Source: Legionella donaldsonii
GTDB lineage: Bacteria; Pseudomonadota; Gammaproteobacteria; Legionellales; Legionellaceae
DNA: 64,000 bases
NCBI RefSeq assembly: GCF_900452385.1
Contig: NZ_UGOA01000001.1
Coordinates: 1,373,501-1,437,500 of the forward strand
Reading direction: 5' to 3'
Positions 20,223 to 27,546 of this stretch are shown here, one piece after another. Every line of letters starts with the position of its first letter. Position 1 is the first letter of the stretch. The notes under the pieces were generated by a model, which worked only from the letters and a program-made list of their open reading frames with translations, searched no databases and had not been told where the DNA came from. The translations under genes and the position numbers were made by a program.

Positions 20223-21614
20223 CTAGATGTTAGAAATGGTAGTCGGGTTCGGCTCCTGTTCTGGAGGAGTATACTTAATACCGTATCCGTCGAGTGCTGT
20301 TAAATTCGGATTACCATCTTCTGTTAATAGTACATCAGTTATAAATTGGCTCAGATCGACGCGTTGTGACATATCTACTTTGGCGTGAGGGCCAATTCGG
20401 CTGAGCATTTCAAAGACTGTTTTTGCATCCAGTTGCTTCTGTTTACCCAATTCAATGAACTTGCTGGCAGACACCATACACCGTCCTATAGTCCCCGATA
20501 TATCTTCGAACAGTGCCTTGTCTTTGGGGCTTAATTCTTGATAGTGTTTACTGCGTTCTATATCAGAGATACAGGTTTTATAAAGCTCAGTGAGTGTCAT
20601 CTGAGAACTATCAAAAGCCAATAAGCCTTGCTGAAGCTGTGTTAATGCTTTTTTCAATGCTGAGTTTTGAAACATGGGTTGGTTGGATAAGGATTGAATT
20701 TTAGTCTTAAGAAAATTATCTGCCAGGTGGTCTTTAATAGAATTGCCGAAAATAATGAGTATATGCTTCTCATCTTCTAGTAAGTTAGGGTCAAACCAAC
20801 TGACGTCCTGAGTAGGAGGTTGAGTATAATACGCTTGAGGAAAGCTACAAAGATGTAACGCATCTGTCCAGTCTCGATAAGCTTTCTTGAGGGAGTTTAC
20901 CAGTGCCAGGGGACCCGATACGTTGATAGTAGAACTTCTTCGCGCACTAAATCCTGAGCTAACAGCTTCTCGATTAGGATTACGGTGTGCTTCGAGTAAC
21001 GGAGGCGAACCTTTATACAAACGCCTATAATTTTCTTTTATTGATTCCATGTAATTATGAAGGTCGACTGAACCTGGAGCAGCCGCTAACAAATCATTGT
21101 TATAAGTACCCAGATAACTATGAAATAAGAAATCATTTTTGGCCTTAAATAGTTTGGGTAGCGGTTTACCTGGCGGCATGTCGCGCGCATCGTAATAGAC
21201 TCCGCCATCAGTATCCAAAATGGTTGCTCTTAACATATCAGAGGCTGCCGCAAAATTCGGATACTGGCCTGCGATCTCATCATCGTAATACGGTCTGTAG
21301 ATCATCCTTTCATAGACATCAGGGCGACGAATGTAATTGGCATGTTTAATTTTCCACGGCGGATTGGGATTAACATCACAGAGTTTAATGTTATTCTTTT
21401 TAGCCCAGCTTAGCAGCTCCATGAGTTCGGGTTTAGCGTCCGGAGCATACGTTGATGAATCTATCCATAAATTGCTTTCGTAATCTTTGTTTTTTGAGCT
21501 CCAGGCAAGAATATTAGATCGATCTTCTTTATCTAGAACTTTACCAAGCCAAACAGCGTGTAACTTATTCGGAATAATATATCTTTCTTCGTCGATCTCT
21601 CGCTTGCTTTCCAT
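20223..21614 (-). CDS. TcdA/TcdB-type glycosyltransferase, candidate effector
   Basis: A 463-residue protein whose first 260 residues follow the sugar-binding glycosyltransferase pattern of large clostridial toxins and Legionella SetA: IPNKLHAVWLG (14-24), then AAASDMLRATILDTDGGVYY (122-141), immediately followed by an acidic motif, an NNDLLAAAPGS block (172-182) and a SGP block (about 232). Such enzymes transfer a sugar from a nucleotide sugar onto host proteins. The metal-binding DxD motif appears here as DARD (Asp142, Asp145), one residue longer than usual. The C-terminal 200 residues are helical and unrecognised. There is no signal peptide, which fits type IV rather than Sec export. No bacterial glycan genes surround it. 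Confidence 0.75.
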   Translation of the reverse strand: MESKREIDEERYIIPNKLHAVWLGKVLDKEDRSNILAWSSKNKDYESNLWIDSSTYAPDAKPELMELLSWAKKNNIKLCDVNPNPPWKIKHANYIRRPDVYERMIYRPYYDDEIAGQYPNFAAASDMLRATILDTDGGVYYDARDMPPGKPLPKLFKAKNDFLFHSYLGTYNNDLLAAAPGSVDLHNYMESIKENYRRLYKGSPPLLEAHRNPNREAVSSGFSARRSSTINVSGPLALVNSLKKAYRDWTDALHLCSFPQAYYTQPPTQDVSWFDPNLLEDEKHILIIFGNSIKDHLADNFLKTKIQSLSNQPMFQNSALKKALTQLQQGLLAFDSSQMTLTELYKTCISDIERSKHYQELSPKDKALFEDISGTIGRCMVSASKFIELGKQKQLDAKTVFEMLSRIGPHAKVDMSQRVDLSQFITDVLLTEDGNPNLTALDGYGIKYTPPEQEPNPTTISNI

Positions 21615-21819
21615 CGTAACCTCATTTGATTTTTAACCTGCTGATCATGTTAAAAATTGTATTTTATGATTAAAAAATGTTTGTTAGTTAACTATAGATT
21701 CATTTGGTGGTGCAATCAAAGAATCATTAATTCGTCAGCGAGCTTGTGGCGTCATCACAGGATTCTAAAAAGACTTCAAAAATAGGTTAAAGGGATGTTA
21801 ATTTTTTAAATAGATTGTC

Positions 21820-22224
21820 TTACGAAGACCGATAGGGTGCTGGAGTAGGGTTATCCTGGCAATAAATTGCGTCTGTAACGATGCAATGGCTCTTGTAATC
21901 ATTTTTAATATCCAACACAAACATTGAAGCCAATTTAGTCCCATCACAGAGAACCAACTTCAATTTTCCTGTTGTTATTCTTCCAGCTATTGTTGGATTA
22001 TTCCCCGAAATTTCGGACGGTTTTCCACACATTTCAATTGCAAATAAACGGGCTGTCATTGAAGTTTGATGAAACTTTATTTCAATATGGATATTCGTTG
22101 CTTTTTTCGGAACGGAATAACATTGACTGATTTCGTCTTCACAACAAGGACAATCATTGGCAAATAAAAAACCGGGTGCGATGAGAAAGAATAGAAGAGT
22201 AAGCTTTTTAATTCCCTTTTTCAT
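21820..22224 (-). CDS. hypothetical secreted cysteine-rich protein
   Basis: A 134-residue protein with a clear signal peptide (1-22, LLFFLIAPGFLFA) and a mature part starting NDCPCCEDE. Eight cysteines (CPCC, QCY, MCG, LCD, HCI, YCQ) suggest a disulfide-stabilised envelope or exported protein. No family is recognised. It sits between two effector-like genes on the same strand with gaps of over 100 bases on each side, so it is probably a separate unit. Confidence 0.7.
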   Translation of the reverse strand: MKKGIKKLTLLFFLIAPGFLFANDCPCCEDEISQCYSVPKKATNIHIEIKFHQTSMTARLFAIEMCGKPSEISGNNPTIAGRITTGKLKLVLCDGTKLASMFVLDIKNDYKSHCIVTDAIYCQDNPTPAPYRSS

Positions 22225-22344
22225 GTTTTCTACCTAAAACCAAATCCCGGATATGAATAATGTTAGCCCGAAATCAATACAATCGCAGTCAGATTATATT
22301 TAATACCTGCGAGACATTCCCCCTCAGCTCTTCAGTCTATACCG

Positions 22345-24075
22345 CTACTGTCTCTTACTCATTTCCATAAGTTTTCCGCTCTGTACACCAGCCAGGTGCA
22401 CTAGTTCCTGCAGATAACCCTCATGACCATTTTCTGTTGCTATGATCTCGACTGTCTTACCGTGTTTATTAGGGATAGTAAAATCAATGTCAGGGAACTG
22501 CTCATAAATTTCATGCAGCAGGGTGATGTCGCCTGTCGCTGCAGACATATGCAAAAGAGCCTCGTAGAAGATATGATCCAAATGAGTATAGAGGTTATTT
22601 TTAACCCTTAACTCGGGAGTGGCTCTTTGCCAATGGGTCAATAAAGTAGGGATATCCACTGCCAGGAGTTCCGACCAATGGGAAGGTTGGTCCAATCTCA
22701 TATTTTTTCTGCCAAAAAAGCGCTCTAAATCTTCTTGAACCGCTGCGGAAACATCCGGGAGATAATCGTGAGCCAGTTGTCCCAAGACCCGCATACTCAC
22801 TTCGAATGGATATTTATTTTCTGATTGCAGGACGGGTAATTTCTCATGGGAAAGTGCTTTTTCAAGAGTATTATCCCCAGAGACGCCAACTACCGAATTG
22901 GCAATATGGAATAAATAATCATAATCATGATCGTTTAATTTAAAATCGGTCAAAATTCTAATGGTTCTTTTCGGTGTCTGCTCGTCTGAATTTAAAACAA
23001 TGGTCCGTCTATTGCCATTCAAATTTATCTCAATACTTGTAAAACCTAAATTTTTTAAGTTAGGAAAACATAAATTCTTTAATTTAGGATAATCAGGCGC
23101 TGCAATTAAAAATGATTCAAAAGGAGGGAGCTTGGCATCCTCCTGTTTAATTTTTATAAGTGGTAGACGAACACCACTGGCATCAACTTTTTCTGCAGGC
23201 TGCCACTCATTACACGTTGGTGTAAACAAATTGTCATAATTATTAATATAGAAAGTAATATCACCCTGGCGAGCTAGCGTTGGTTGCTCAAGGCAGAAAA
23301 ATATAAACTTTATAATACTTATTTTTGATTGCAAATAAGCAGGTATTAGCTGATTATTACGCAGAAATTCTGTGATGGTTTCTTCCGAGGGGACTTCCTG
23401 GGAATCAGTATGTCCCAACAATGCCCGCATAAAATCAGTATTTTCTAAAGTCTGGATAGCGTCTGCTTGACTCATGGAATGAGGCGCTTTGATTTTAACG
23501 CCGTAGCAGTAAGTTCGTTTCTCCAAACCCATCCATCGATCATTAATATTTTTTAAATTGGGAATAGCGCGATCTCTCTCATCAATCGAGCTAATAGGAC
23601 TAAACTGGGCAGCAGTCCGTAATCCACACTGTTCGCTGATATTCACCACAGGAATACCTGGTCGGCAAAATTGTAATAGCAGATCTTTTTGTTCTTTGGT
23701 TGTCGCAGTAGCAATTTGGAAAATACTCAAGGCCCGGCGAAGCCTGTTTTGAAGTTTCATAGTATTGCCTACAAATTCCTCGAACAGGGCTGGCAATTCA
23801 CGAGGATTCCTAGTGTCTGCAGTAAAGATAAAAGGCGTTAAACCAGGACAACGCTCCGCAATTTTATCAATTACTGTTTGCTTTCTCTCAGTCAGGCAGA
23901 TCACCAGCGGTACGATTTTGATACCTAGCGTTGCAGCTAAAGGCATCAATGCTTCCATGATATCCAACAGATGGCTAAAATCCCCTATACCATCGTAATG
24001 AATGTAATTAAACAGAATAAGCGTCGGCTGCTTGGAACCGGGATGAAAGAATCCTGGTATTTTTTCTCTGGCCAT
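22345..24075 (-). CDS. GT-B-like protein with C-terminal ankyrin repeat, candidate effector
   Basis: A 576-residue protein. The N-terminus (LILFNYIHYDGIGDFSHLLD) and the late block VVGVSGDNTLEKALSHEKLP (about residues 400-420) recall GT-B glycosyltransferases such as EarP and heptosyltransferases, where a Gly-Asp-Gly N-terminal loop and a GEDS-like motif bind the donor. The last 65 residues contain an ankyrin-like unit (LHMSAATGDITLLHEIYEQF, then DFTIPNKHGKT). Catalytic activity is inferred only. I use the ATG at 24075, preceded by GGAC, rather than the in-frame TTG at 24087. The ankyrin tail and lack of signal peptide point to a host-directed protein. It is divergent from the lyase-like gene. 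Confidence 0.7.
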   Translation of the reverse strand: MAREKIPGFFHPGSKQPTLILFNYIHYDGIGDFSHLLDIMEALMPLAATLGIKIVPLVICLTERKQTVIDKIAERCPGLTPFIFTADTRNPRELPALFEEFVGNTMKLQNRLRRALSIFQIATATTKEQKDLLLQFCRPGIPVVNISEQCGLRTAAQFSPISSIDERDRAIPNLKNINDRWMGLEKRTYCYGVKIKAPHSMSQADAIQTLENTDFMRALLGHTDSQEVPSEETITEFLRNNQLIPAYLQSKISIIKFIFFCLEQPTLARQGDITFYINNYDNLFTPTCNEWQPAEKVDASGVRLPLIKIKQEDAKLPPFESFLIAAPDYPKLKNLCFPNLKNLGFTSIEINLNGNRRTIVLNSDEQTPKRTIRILTDFKLNDHDYDYLFHIANSVVGVSGDNTLEKALSHEKLPVLQSENKYPFEVSMRVLGQLAHDYLPDVSAAVQEDLERFFGRKNMRLDQPSHWSELLAVDIPTLLTHWQRATPELRVKNNLYTHLDHIFYEALLHMSAATGDITLLHEIYEQFPDIDFTIPNKHGKTVEIIATENGHEGYLQELVHLAGVQSGKLMEMSKRQ

Positions 24076-24357
24076 AGATGAGTCCAATAAATGGAAAAAC
24101 AGTATATATTATATGCAGATCGATTTGTATTCTCAATGTTCTATTCAAGTGCATATTGAATTATATTTGCCTTGTAGCAAGATCGATAGGTGCAGATAAG
24201 CTGAGCCTGCATTCGAGAAGCTCAAGCCATAAACTTTTAAATGAAAACCATATCAGAGCGATTTCCAGGGATTCTATGCGTTATGCTGAACAACCATTGA
24301 ATGTAATTTGATCATTATTTATACTTAGTGGATATACTATTAAAAAGATAAGTCAGC

Positions 24358-25191
24358 ATGGGAACGACTAAGGTCAGCTCTGGCAATAAGCCATTATTGA
24401 GCAAGAGAAAAGCTGTTAGAAATTTAAAAGAGCTGGCAAGCTCCAGCACTGGTTCAGTTAACCTTGAAGCCTCTACCTCTGCATTTTTCCCTAAAGAGCA
24501 AACGCCTCACCAAGATCCGTTCTTCTACGAAAACCTGCAAGACAATATTGGAAAAAAGATCGATAACTATTTTCTTTACTCCTTGGAGAGTTACATTTAT
24601 TTTAAATGTAGTAATGACTGTAATAATGAAAAGAATAAACTGGCAGTGGCTGCGAAACGTTCCATATTTGCTGGACAAAGGGTTGAAACGGGATGGAAAT
24701 TACATATTTCTGTTGATCCAGGCCAAATTTCTGCCGCGTGGGCAATTATTTATCCCATCCTGATGGAAAATAAAATGTCCGCCAAAATTCTTGCGCCTGA
24801 CGTTTTAAAGAGCAAACCCATCGAGAAGGTTTCGGGGAAACAATTTACAATTTATCAATTTCAACATAAGCATATTAATACTGATGCATGGATCGATATC
24901 ATGCAGAGAATTGAAAATGAACTAAGAGAACATGGAATAGCAAAAGGTGTTACACCAACAGCTAATAAACAAATACCAAACAGCGAGTATTTTTCTTATC
25001 GCAATGATGCTGGCCCTGGTGGTAGATATATTTCTGATACTAAAGCACAACAGTTTGTAGAGCTGCATCAGCACGAAGCTCCGCCATTACTTGCCTATAA
25101 TTTGGCAAATACGAAAGATCCATTCACGGAAGTGGTGTTGCAATCTCCTTTAGATCACAATCAAATTGACAATGAATTAAAGCCCACTTAG
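24358..25191 (+). CDS. probable phosphothreonine lyase (OspF/SpvC/HopAI1-type), candidate effector
   Basis: A 277-residue protein that carries, in order and spacing, the active-site blocks of type III effector phosphothreonine lyases. GWKLHISV (112-119) aligns with the KFHISV of SpvC, placing Lys114 and the general acid His116. Lys143 in a short helix-strand aligns with the catalytic base Lys136 of SpvC. GKQFTIYQ (160-167) matches GAQFTLYI, and SYRNDAGPGGR (213-223) supplies Arg215 and Arg223, like Arg213 and Arg220. SpvC's Arg148 is not conserved: the position is Glu or Lys here. These enzymes remove phosphate from phosphothreonine in host MAP kinases by beta-elimination. The related lyase domains of LanL/LanKC and HopA1 share these blocks, so the subfamily is open. 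The first 55 residues are Ser-rich and disordered-looking. Confidence 0.62.
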   Translation: MGTTKVSSGNKPLLSKRKAVRNLKELASSSTGSVNLEASTSAFFPKEQTPHQDPFFYENLQDNIGKKIDNYFLYSLESYIYFKCSNDCNNEKNKLAVAAKRSIFAGQRVETGWKLHISVDPGQISAAWAIIYPILMENKMSAKILAPDVLKSKPIEKVSGKQFTIYQFQHKHINTDAWIDIMQRIENELREHGIAKGVTPTANKQIPNSEYFSYRNDAGPGGRYISDTKAQQFVELHQHEAPPLLAYNLANTKDPFTEVVLQSPLDHNQIDNELKPT

Positions 25192-25278
25192 TTTGTTGAA
25201 AATCTATAAAATTGCATCACTCTTGATGAATCAATCAAGTCCTATCTTCGTTGATCGAGACTTATAAGGATGTCGAGT

Positions 25279-26775
25279 ATGAATAGATTTAGGAATACAG
25301 ATTTGGAGCAGCTGACAGGGATTGCTCAGGAAGCGAAGTGTACTCATGAAACTATCGCCACGATTGAAAATTTTGTAAAAGCGGCGAATAAACGAGCTGC
25401 GGGTATGCATGAGTTAAATGAAGACGAGATCAAGGAAATAACAGCGAACAAAACTGCAAAATGCCTTATGATTTTATTCTTTCTTACCAAGAATGTTGCA
25501 CTGGAATTTTTAAGAAGAAAGAAAGAACCGTATAGAAATGATCAAATTTTAATTAACAATATTTGGTATGACATTAAAGAAATACTCGTTAAAAAATTAC
25601 TTCTGTCTAGAGATATACAAAGTTATTTTCAACCTTTTGGTGGTATAAATTCTGAGGAGTTCACTCATTTCGTAAATGCTGCAAAAACAATTAAAATTAT
25701 TGATCTTGTGGCTGAAGAGTTTGTGAGTAATAACGTTGGGAATACAAAGTTTCGTCTTGATTTAAGAGGAAAATATGAGGTTGTTGGCACTCCAGGCAAG
25801 CACTTAAATCCTGAAACCTATACATTGCATGATCGTAAAACCTGTTTTCATGAAGGGTTATATGATCCTTTTAAATTCGAAGAAAATCAGACCTGGACGG
25901 CTTATAGATATTTAAACAATTCTGAAAAAAGAAAACTCATCAACTGCGTATTTACTCTTAAATATGCTTTACCAGAATTAACAGTGTTGAATAATGACGG
26001 TTCTTATCTAAAAATCCCGGCGGAAGAGATTGCCGGTTTTATAAAAAAAAATTTAGCTGATAACGAAATTGACAACAGCCTCTATCAAGCAGTCAAAAAG
26101 GATTATGTAAAATTATTCCTGCCACCCCTCGAGGTAACAACCTTGCAGAGCATCTACCAGGAAATTAAACCAGTGATTGAACAGGCTGAGCGGCAAGCAT
26201 TAGAGGTGAATAAACCGCTATTAATACTATTGTCTGAAATACACGGCTCGAAGGAATCTTTTTTACTGCATACAATCATCCTGCTAATTGCTTCCAATAG
26301 GGGGATTAAACATTTATCAGTTGAAACAATTAATATCTATCATGAAAAATACGGTTGGGATGCTCAAGTTAATGAAATAAAGCGGCTCATGGTTTTTGCT
26401 CAGGAGAATCTTGCTATGCATGTGCAAGATCTCGAGGGTAACTTACACTATAAAAACCAATTATCCCCTTATCCCTATCACGAAATCCCAGAGCAGGAAT
26501 TCGGTATTGAAGTCCGTGAAGCAAGCTGGATTAGCGACGTGACAGCACTTAAAAAGGCTAATATCATGATTGTGGGGGCAGGGCACCTGAATAATCTTTT
26601 AAACAGCGAATTAAAAAATAGTTACTACCTGTTACCAATTGACTGTACGAGTGATAAAGATTTCAGCGATATGTTGTCGATATCGCAGCATAACTTTATT
26701 GCCATAGAGAACAGCACCCAGCATCTTTCTCTTGATGAAATTCTTGCAATGGTTGAAAAATTGCTTGATTCATAA
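25279..26775 (+). CDS. protein with TIKI/EreA/ChaN-like C-terminal domain, candidate effector
   Basis: A 498-residue protein lying 87 bases behind the lyase-like gene. The first 280 residues are helical and unrecognised. From about residue 310 it looks like the EreA/ChaN/TraB/TIKI fold: LLILLSEIHGSKES (Glu320, His322), a strand ending LSVET (Glu349), and VGAGHLNNLL (430-439, His436). The two G/SExH and GxGH signatures are where members of this fold bind metal or haem and cleave peptide or ester bonds. The first motif has Ser in place of Gly. A similar fold lies in Pasteurella toxin, so a host-directed role is conceivable. I use the ATG at 25279, nine bases after AAGG; the ATG at 25270 directly abuts it. 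Confidence 0.55.
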   Translation: MNRFRNTDLEQLTGIAQEAKCTHETIATIENFVKAANKRAAGMHELNEDEIKEITANKTAKCLMILFFLTKNVALEFLRRKKEPYRNDQILINNIWYDIKEILVKKLLLSRDIQSYFQPFGGINSEEFTHFVNAAKTIKIIDLVAEEFVSNNVGNTKFRLDLRGKYEVVGTPGKHLNPETYTLHDRKTCFHEGLYDPFKFEENQTWTAYRYLNNSEKRKLINCVFTLKYALPELTVLNNDGSYLKIPAEEIAGFIKKNLADNEIDNSLYQAVKKDYVKLFLPPLEVTTLQSIYQEIKPVIEQAERQALEVNKPLLILLSEIHGSKESFLLHTIILLIASNRGIKHLSVETINIYHEKYGWDAQVNEIKRLMVFAQENLAMHVQDLEGNLHYKNQLSPYPYHEIPEQEFGIEVREASWISDVTALKKANIMIVGAGHLNNLLNSELKNSYYLLPIDCTSDKDFSDMLSISQHNFIAIENSTQHLSLDEILAMVEKLLDS

Positions 26776-26790
26776 CAGGGTTGAAAGGCG

Positions 26791-26829
26791 GCTATAAATC
26801 CATGGAGCCAGACTCCATTGATTTATAGC
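26791..26829. terminator. 17-bp hairpin between convergent genes
   Basis: GCTATAAATCCATGGAG (26791-26807) pairs with CTCCATTGATTTATAGC (26813-26829) with a single mismatch around the 5-base loop CCAGA. It separates the plus-strand TIKI-like gene from the minus-strand cyclophilin. There is no T-run on either side, so it is a possible bidirectional terminator without the classical tail. Confidence 0.6.
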
Positions 26830-26889
26830 ATAAAGGCAAGATCTTGAATTGTTTCATCTCTGGATAACACAGTGGTCTTCTGATTTTTA

Positions 26890-27456
26890 TTATTCTTGAA
26901 TGCTAACACTTTCAATAACCACAGGTGTTATAGGTTTATTTTGATAATCGGTTGGTAGCTTGCTAATCTTGTCAGCAACGTCTTGTCCCGAAATGACTTG
27001 ACCAAACACGTTGTAATTGCCTTTTAAGTCAGGTGTTGGTGCTACGGTAATAAAAAATTGGCTGCCGTTGGTATTGGGTCCTGCGTTAGCCATCGCAAGT
27101 ACACCAGGCTTGTCAAAACTAGCCTCTGTATTTTCATTATCAAATTGATAGCCGGGTCCGCCGGTTCCATTGCCAAGAGGATCACCACCTTGAATCATAA
27201 AACCACTAATGACGCGGTGAAAAGTTAACCCATTGTAAAAAGGGCGTTTCACCATCTCACCTGTCTTTGCATCTTTAAATTCCTTTGTTCCCGTTGCCAA
27301 GCCCACAAAATTTGCTACGGTATTGGGTGCTTCTTTGGTAAATAATTCACAGGTAATAGTCCCTACAGAGGTTTTAATAATCGCTGTTTCTGCGTGTGCA
27401 GATATCATGTCTGTTATTAACAATAAACTGACTAGCAAAGAAGCTATTTTTTTCAT
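26890..27456 (-). CDS. periplasmic cyclophilin-type peptidyl-prolyl isomerase
   Basis: A 188-residue protein with a signal peptide (1-22, ending AHA) and a complete cyclophilin domain: FHRVISGFMIQGGDPLGNGT, NGSQFFITV and the C-terminal strand VVIESVSIQE. The Arg and Gln/Phe residues of the active site are present (FHRV, GSQFFI). It catalyses cis-trans isomerisation of Xaa-Pro bonds in the periplasm, like E. coli PpiA. An insertion KDAKTGEMVKRPFYNGL after TKEF is also seen in several proteobacterial PpiA proteins. GAGAG is ahead of the ATG. The gene is located between accessory genes but looks like a core gene. Confidence 0.93.
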   Translation of the reverse strand: MKKIASLLVSLLLITDMISAHAETAIIKTSVGTITCELFTKEAPNTVANFVGLATGTKEFKDAKTGEMVKRPFYNGLTFHRVISGFMIQGGDPLGNGTGGPGYQFDNENTEASFDKPGVLAMANAGPNTNGSQFFITVAPTPDLKGNYNVFGQVISGQDVADKISKLPTDYQNKPITPVVIESVSIQE

Positions 27457-27546
27457 TTGAGAATCTCTCTGGTTGTGATAGGGACTATGTTAGCTCTGAC
27501 AGAACGTAGAGCACAAGGGTAGCTCGGCTAAAACGTCGCTTTATTT

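Noticed and set aside
24078-24311. 77-codon plus-strand frame in the divergent gap
   Set aside because: It begins inside the 5' end of the minus-strand gene, has no ribosome-binding site and a composition like non-coding DNA.
24358-25191. 2H phosphoesterase, considered for the HIS motif
   Set aside because: Only one HxS-like motif exists; the lysine, QFT and SYRND blocks match phosphothreonine lyases instead.
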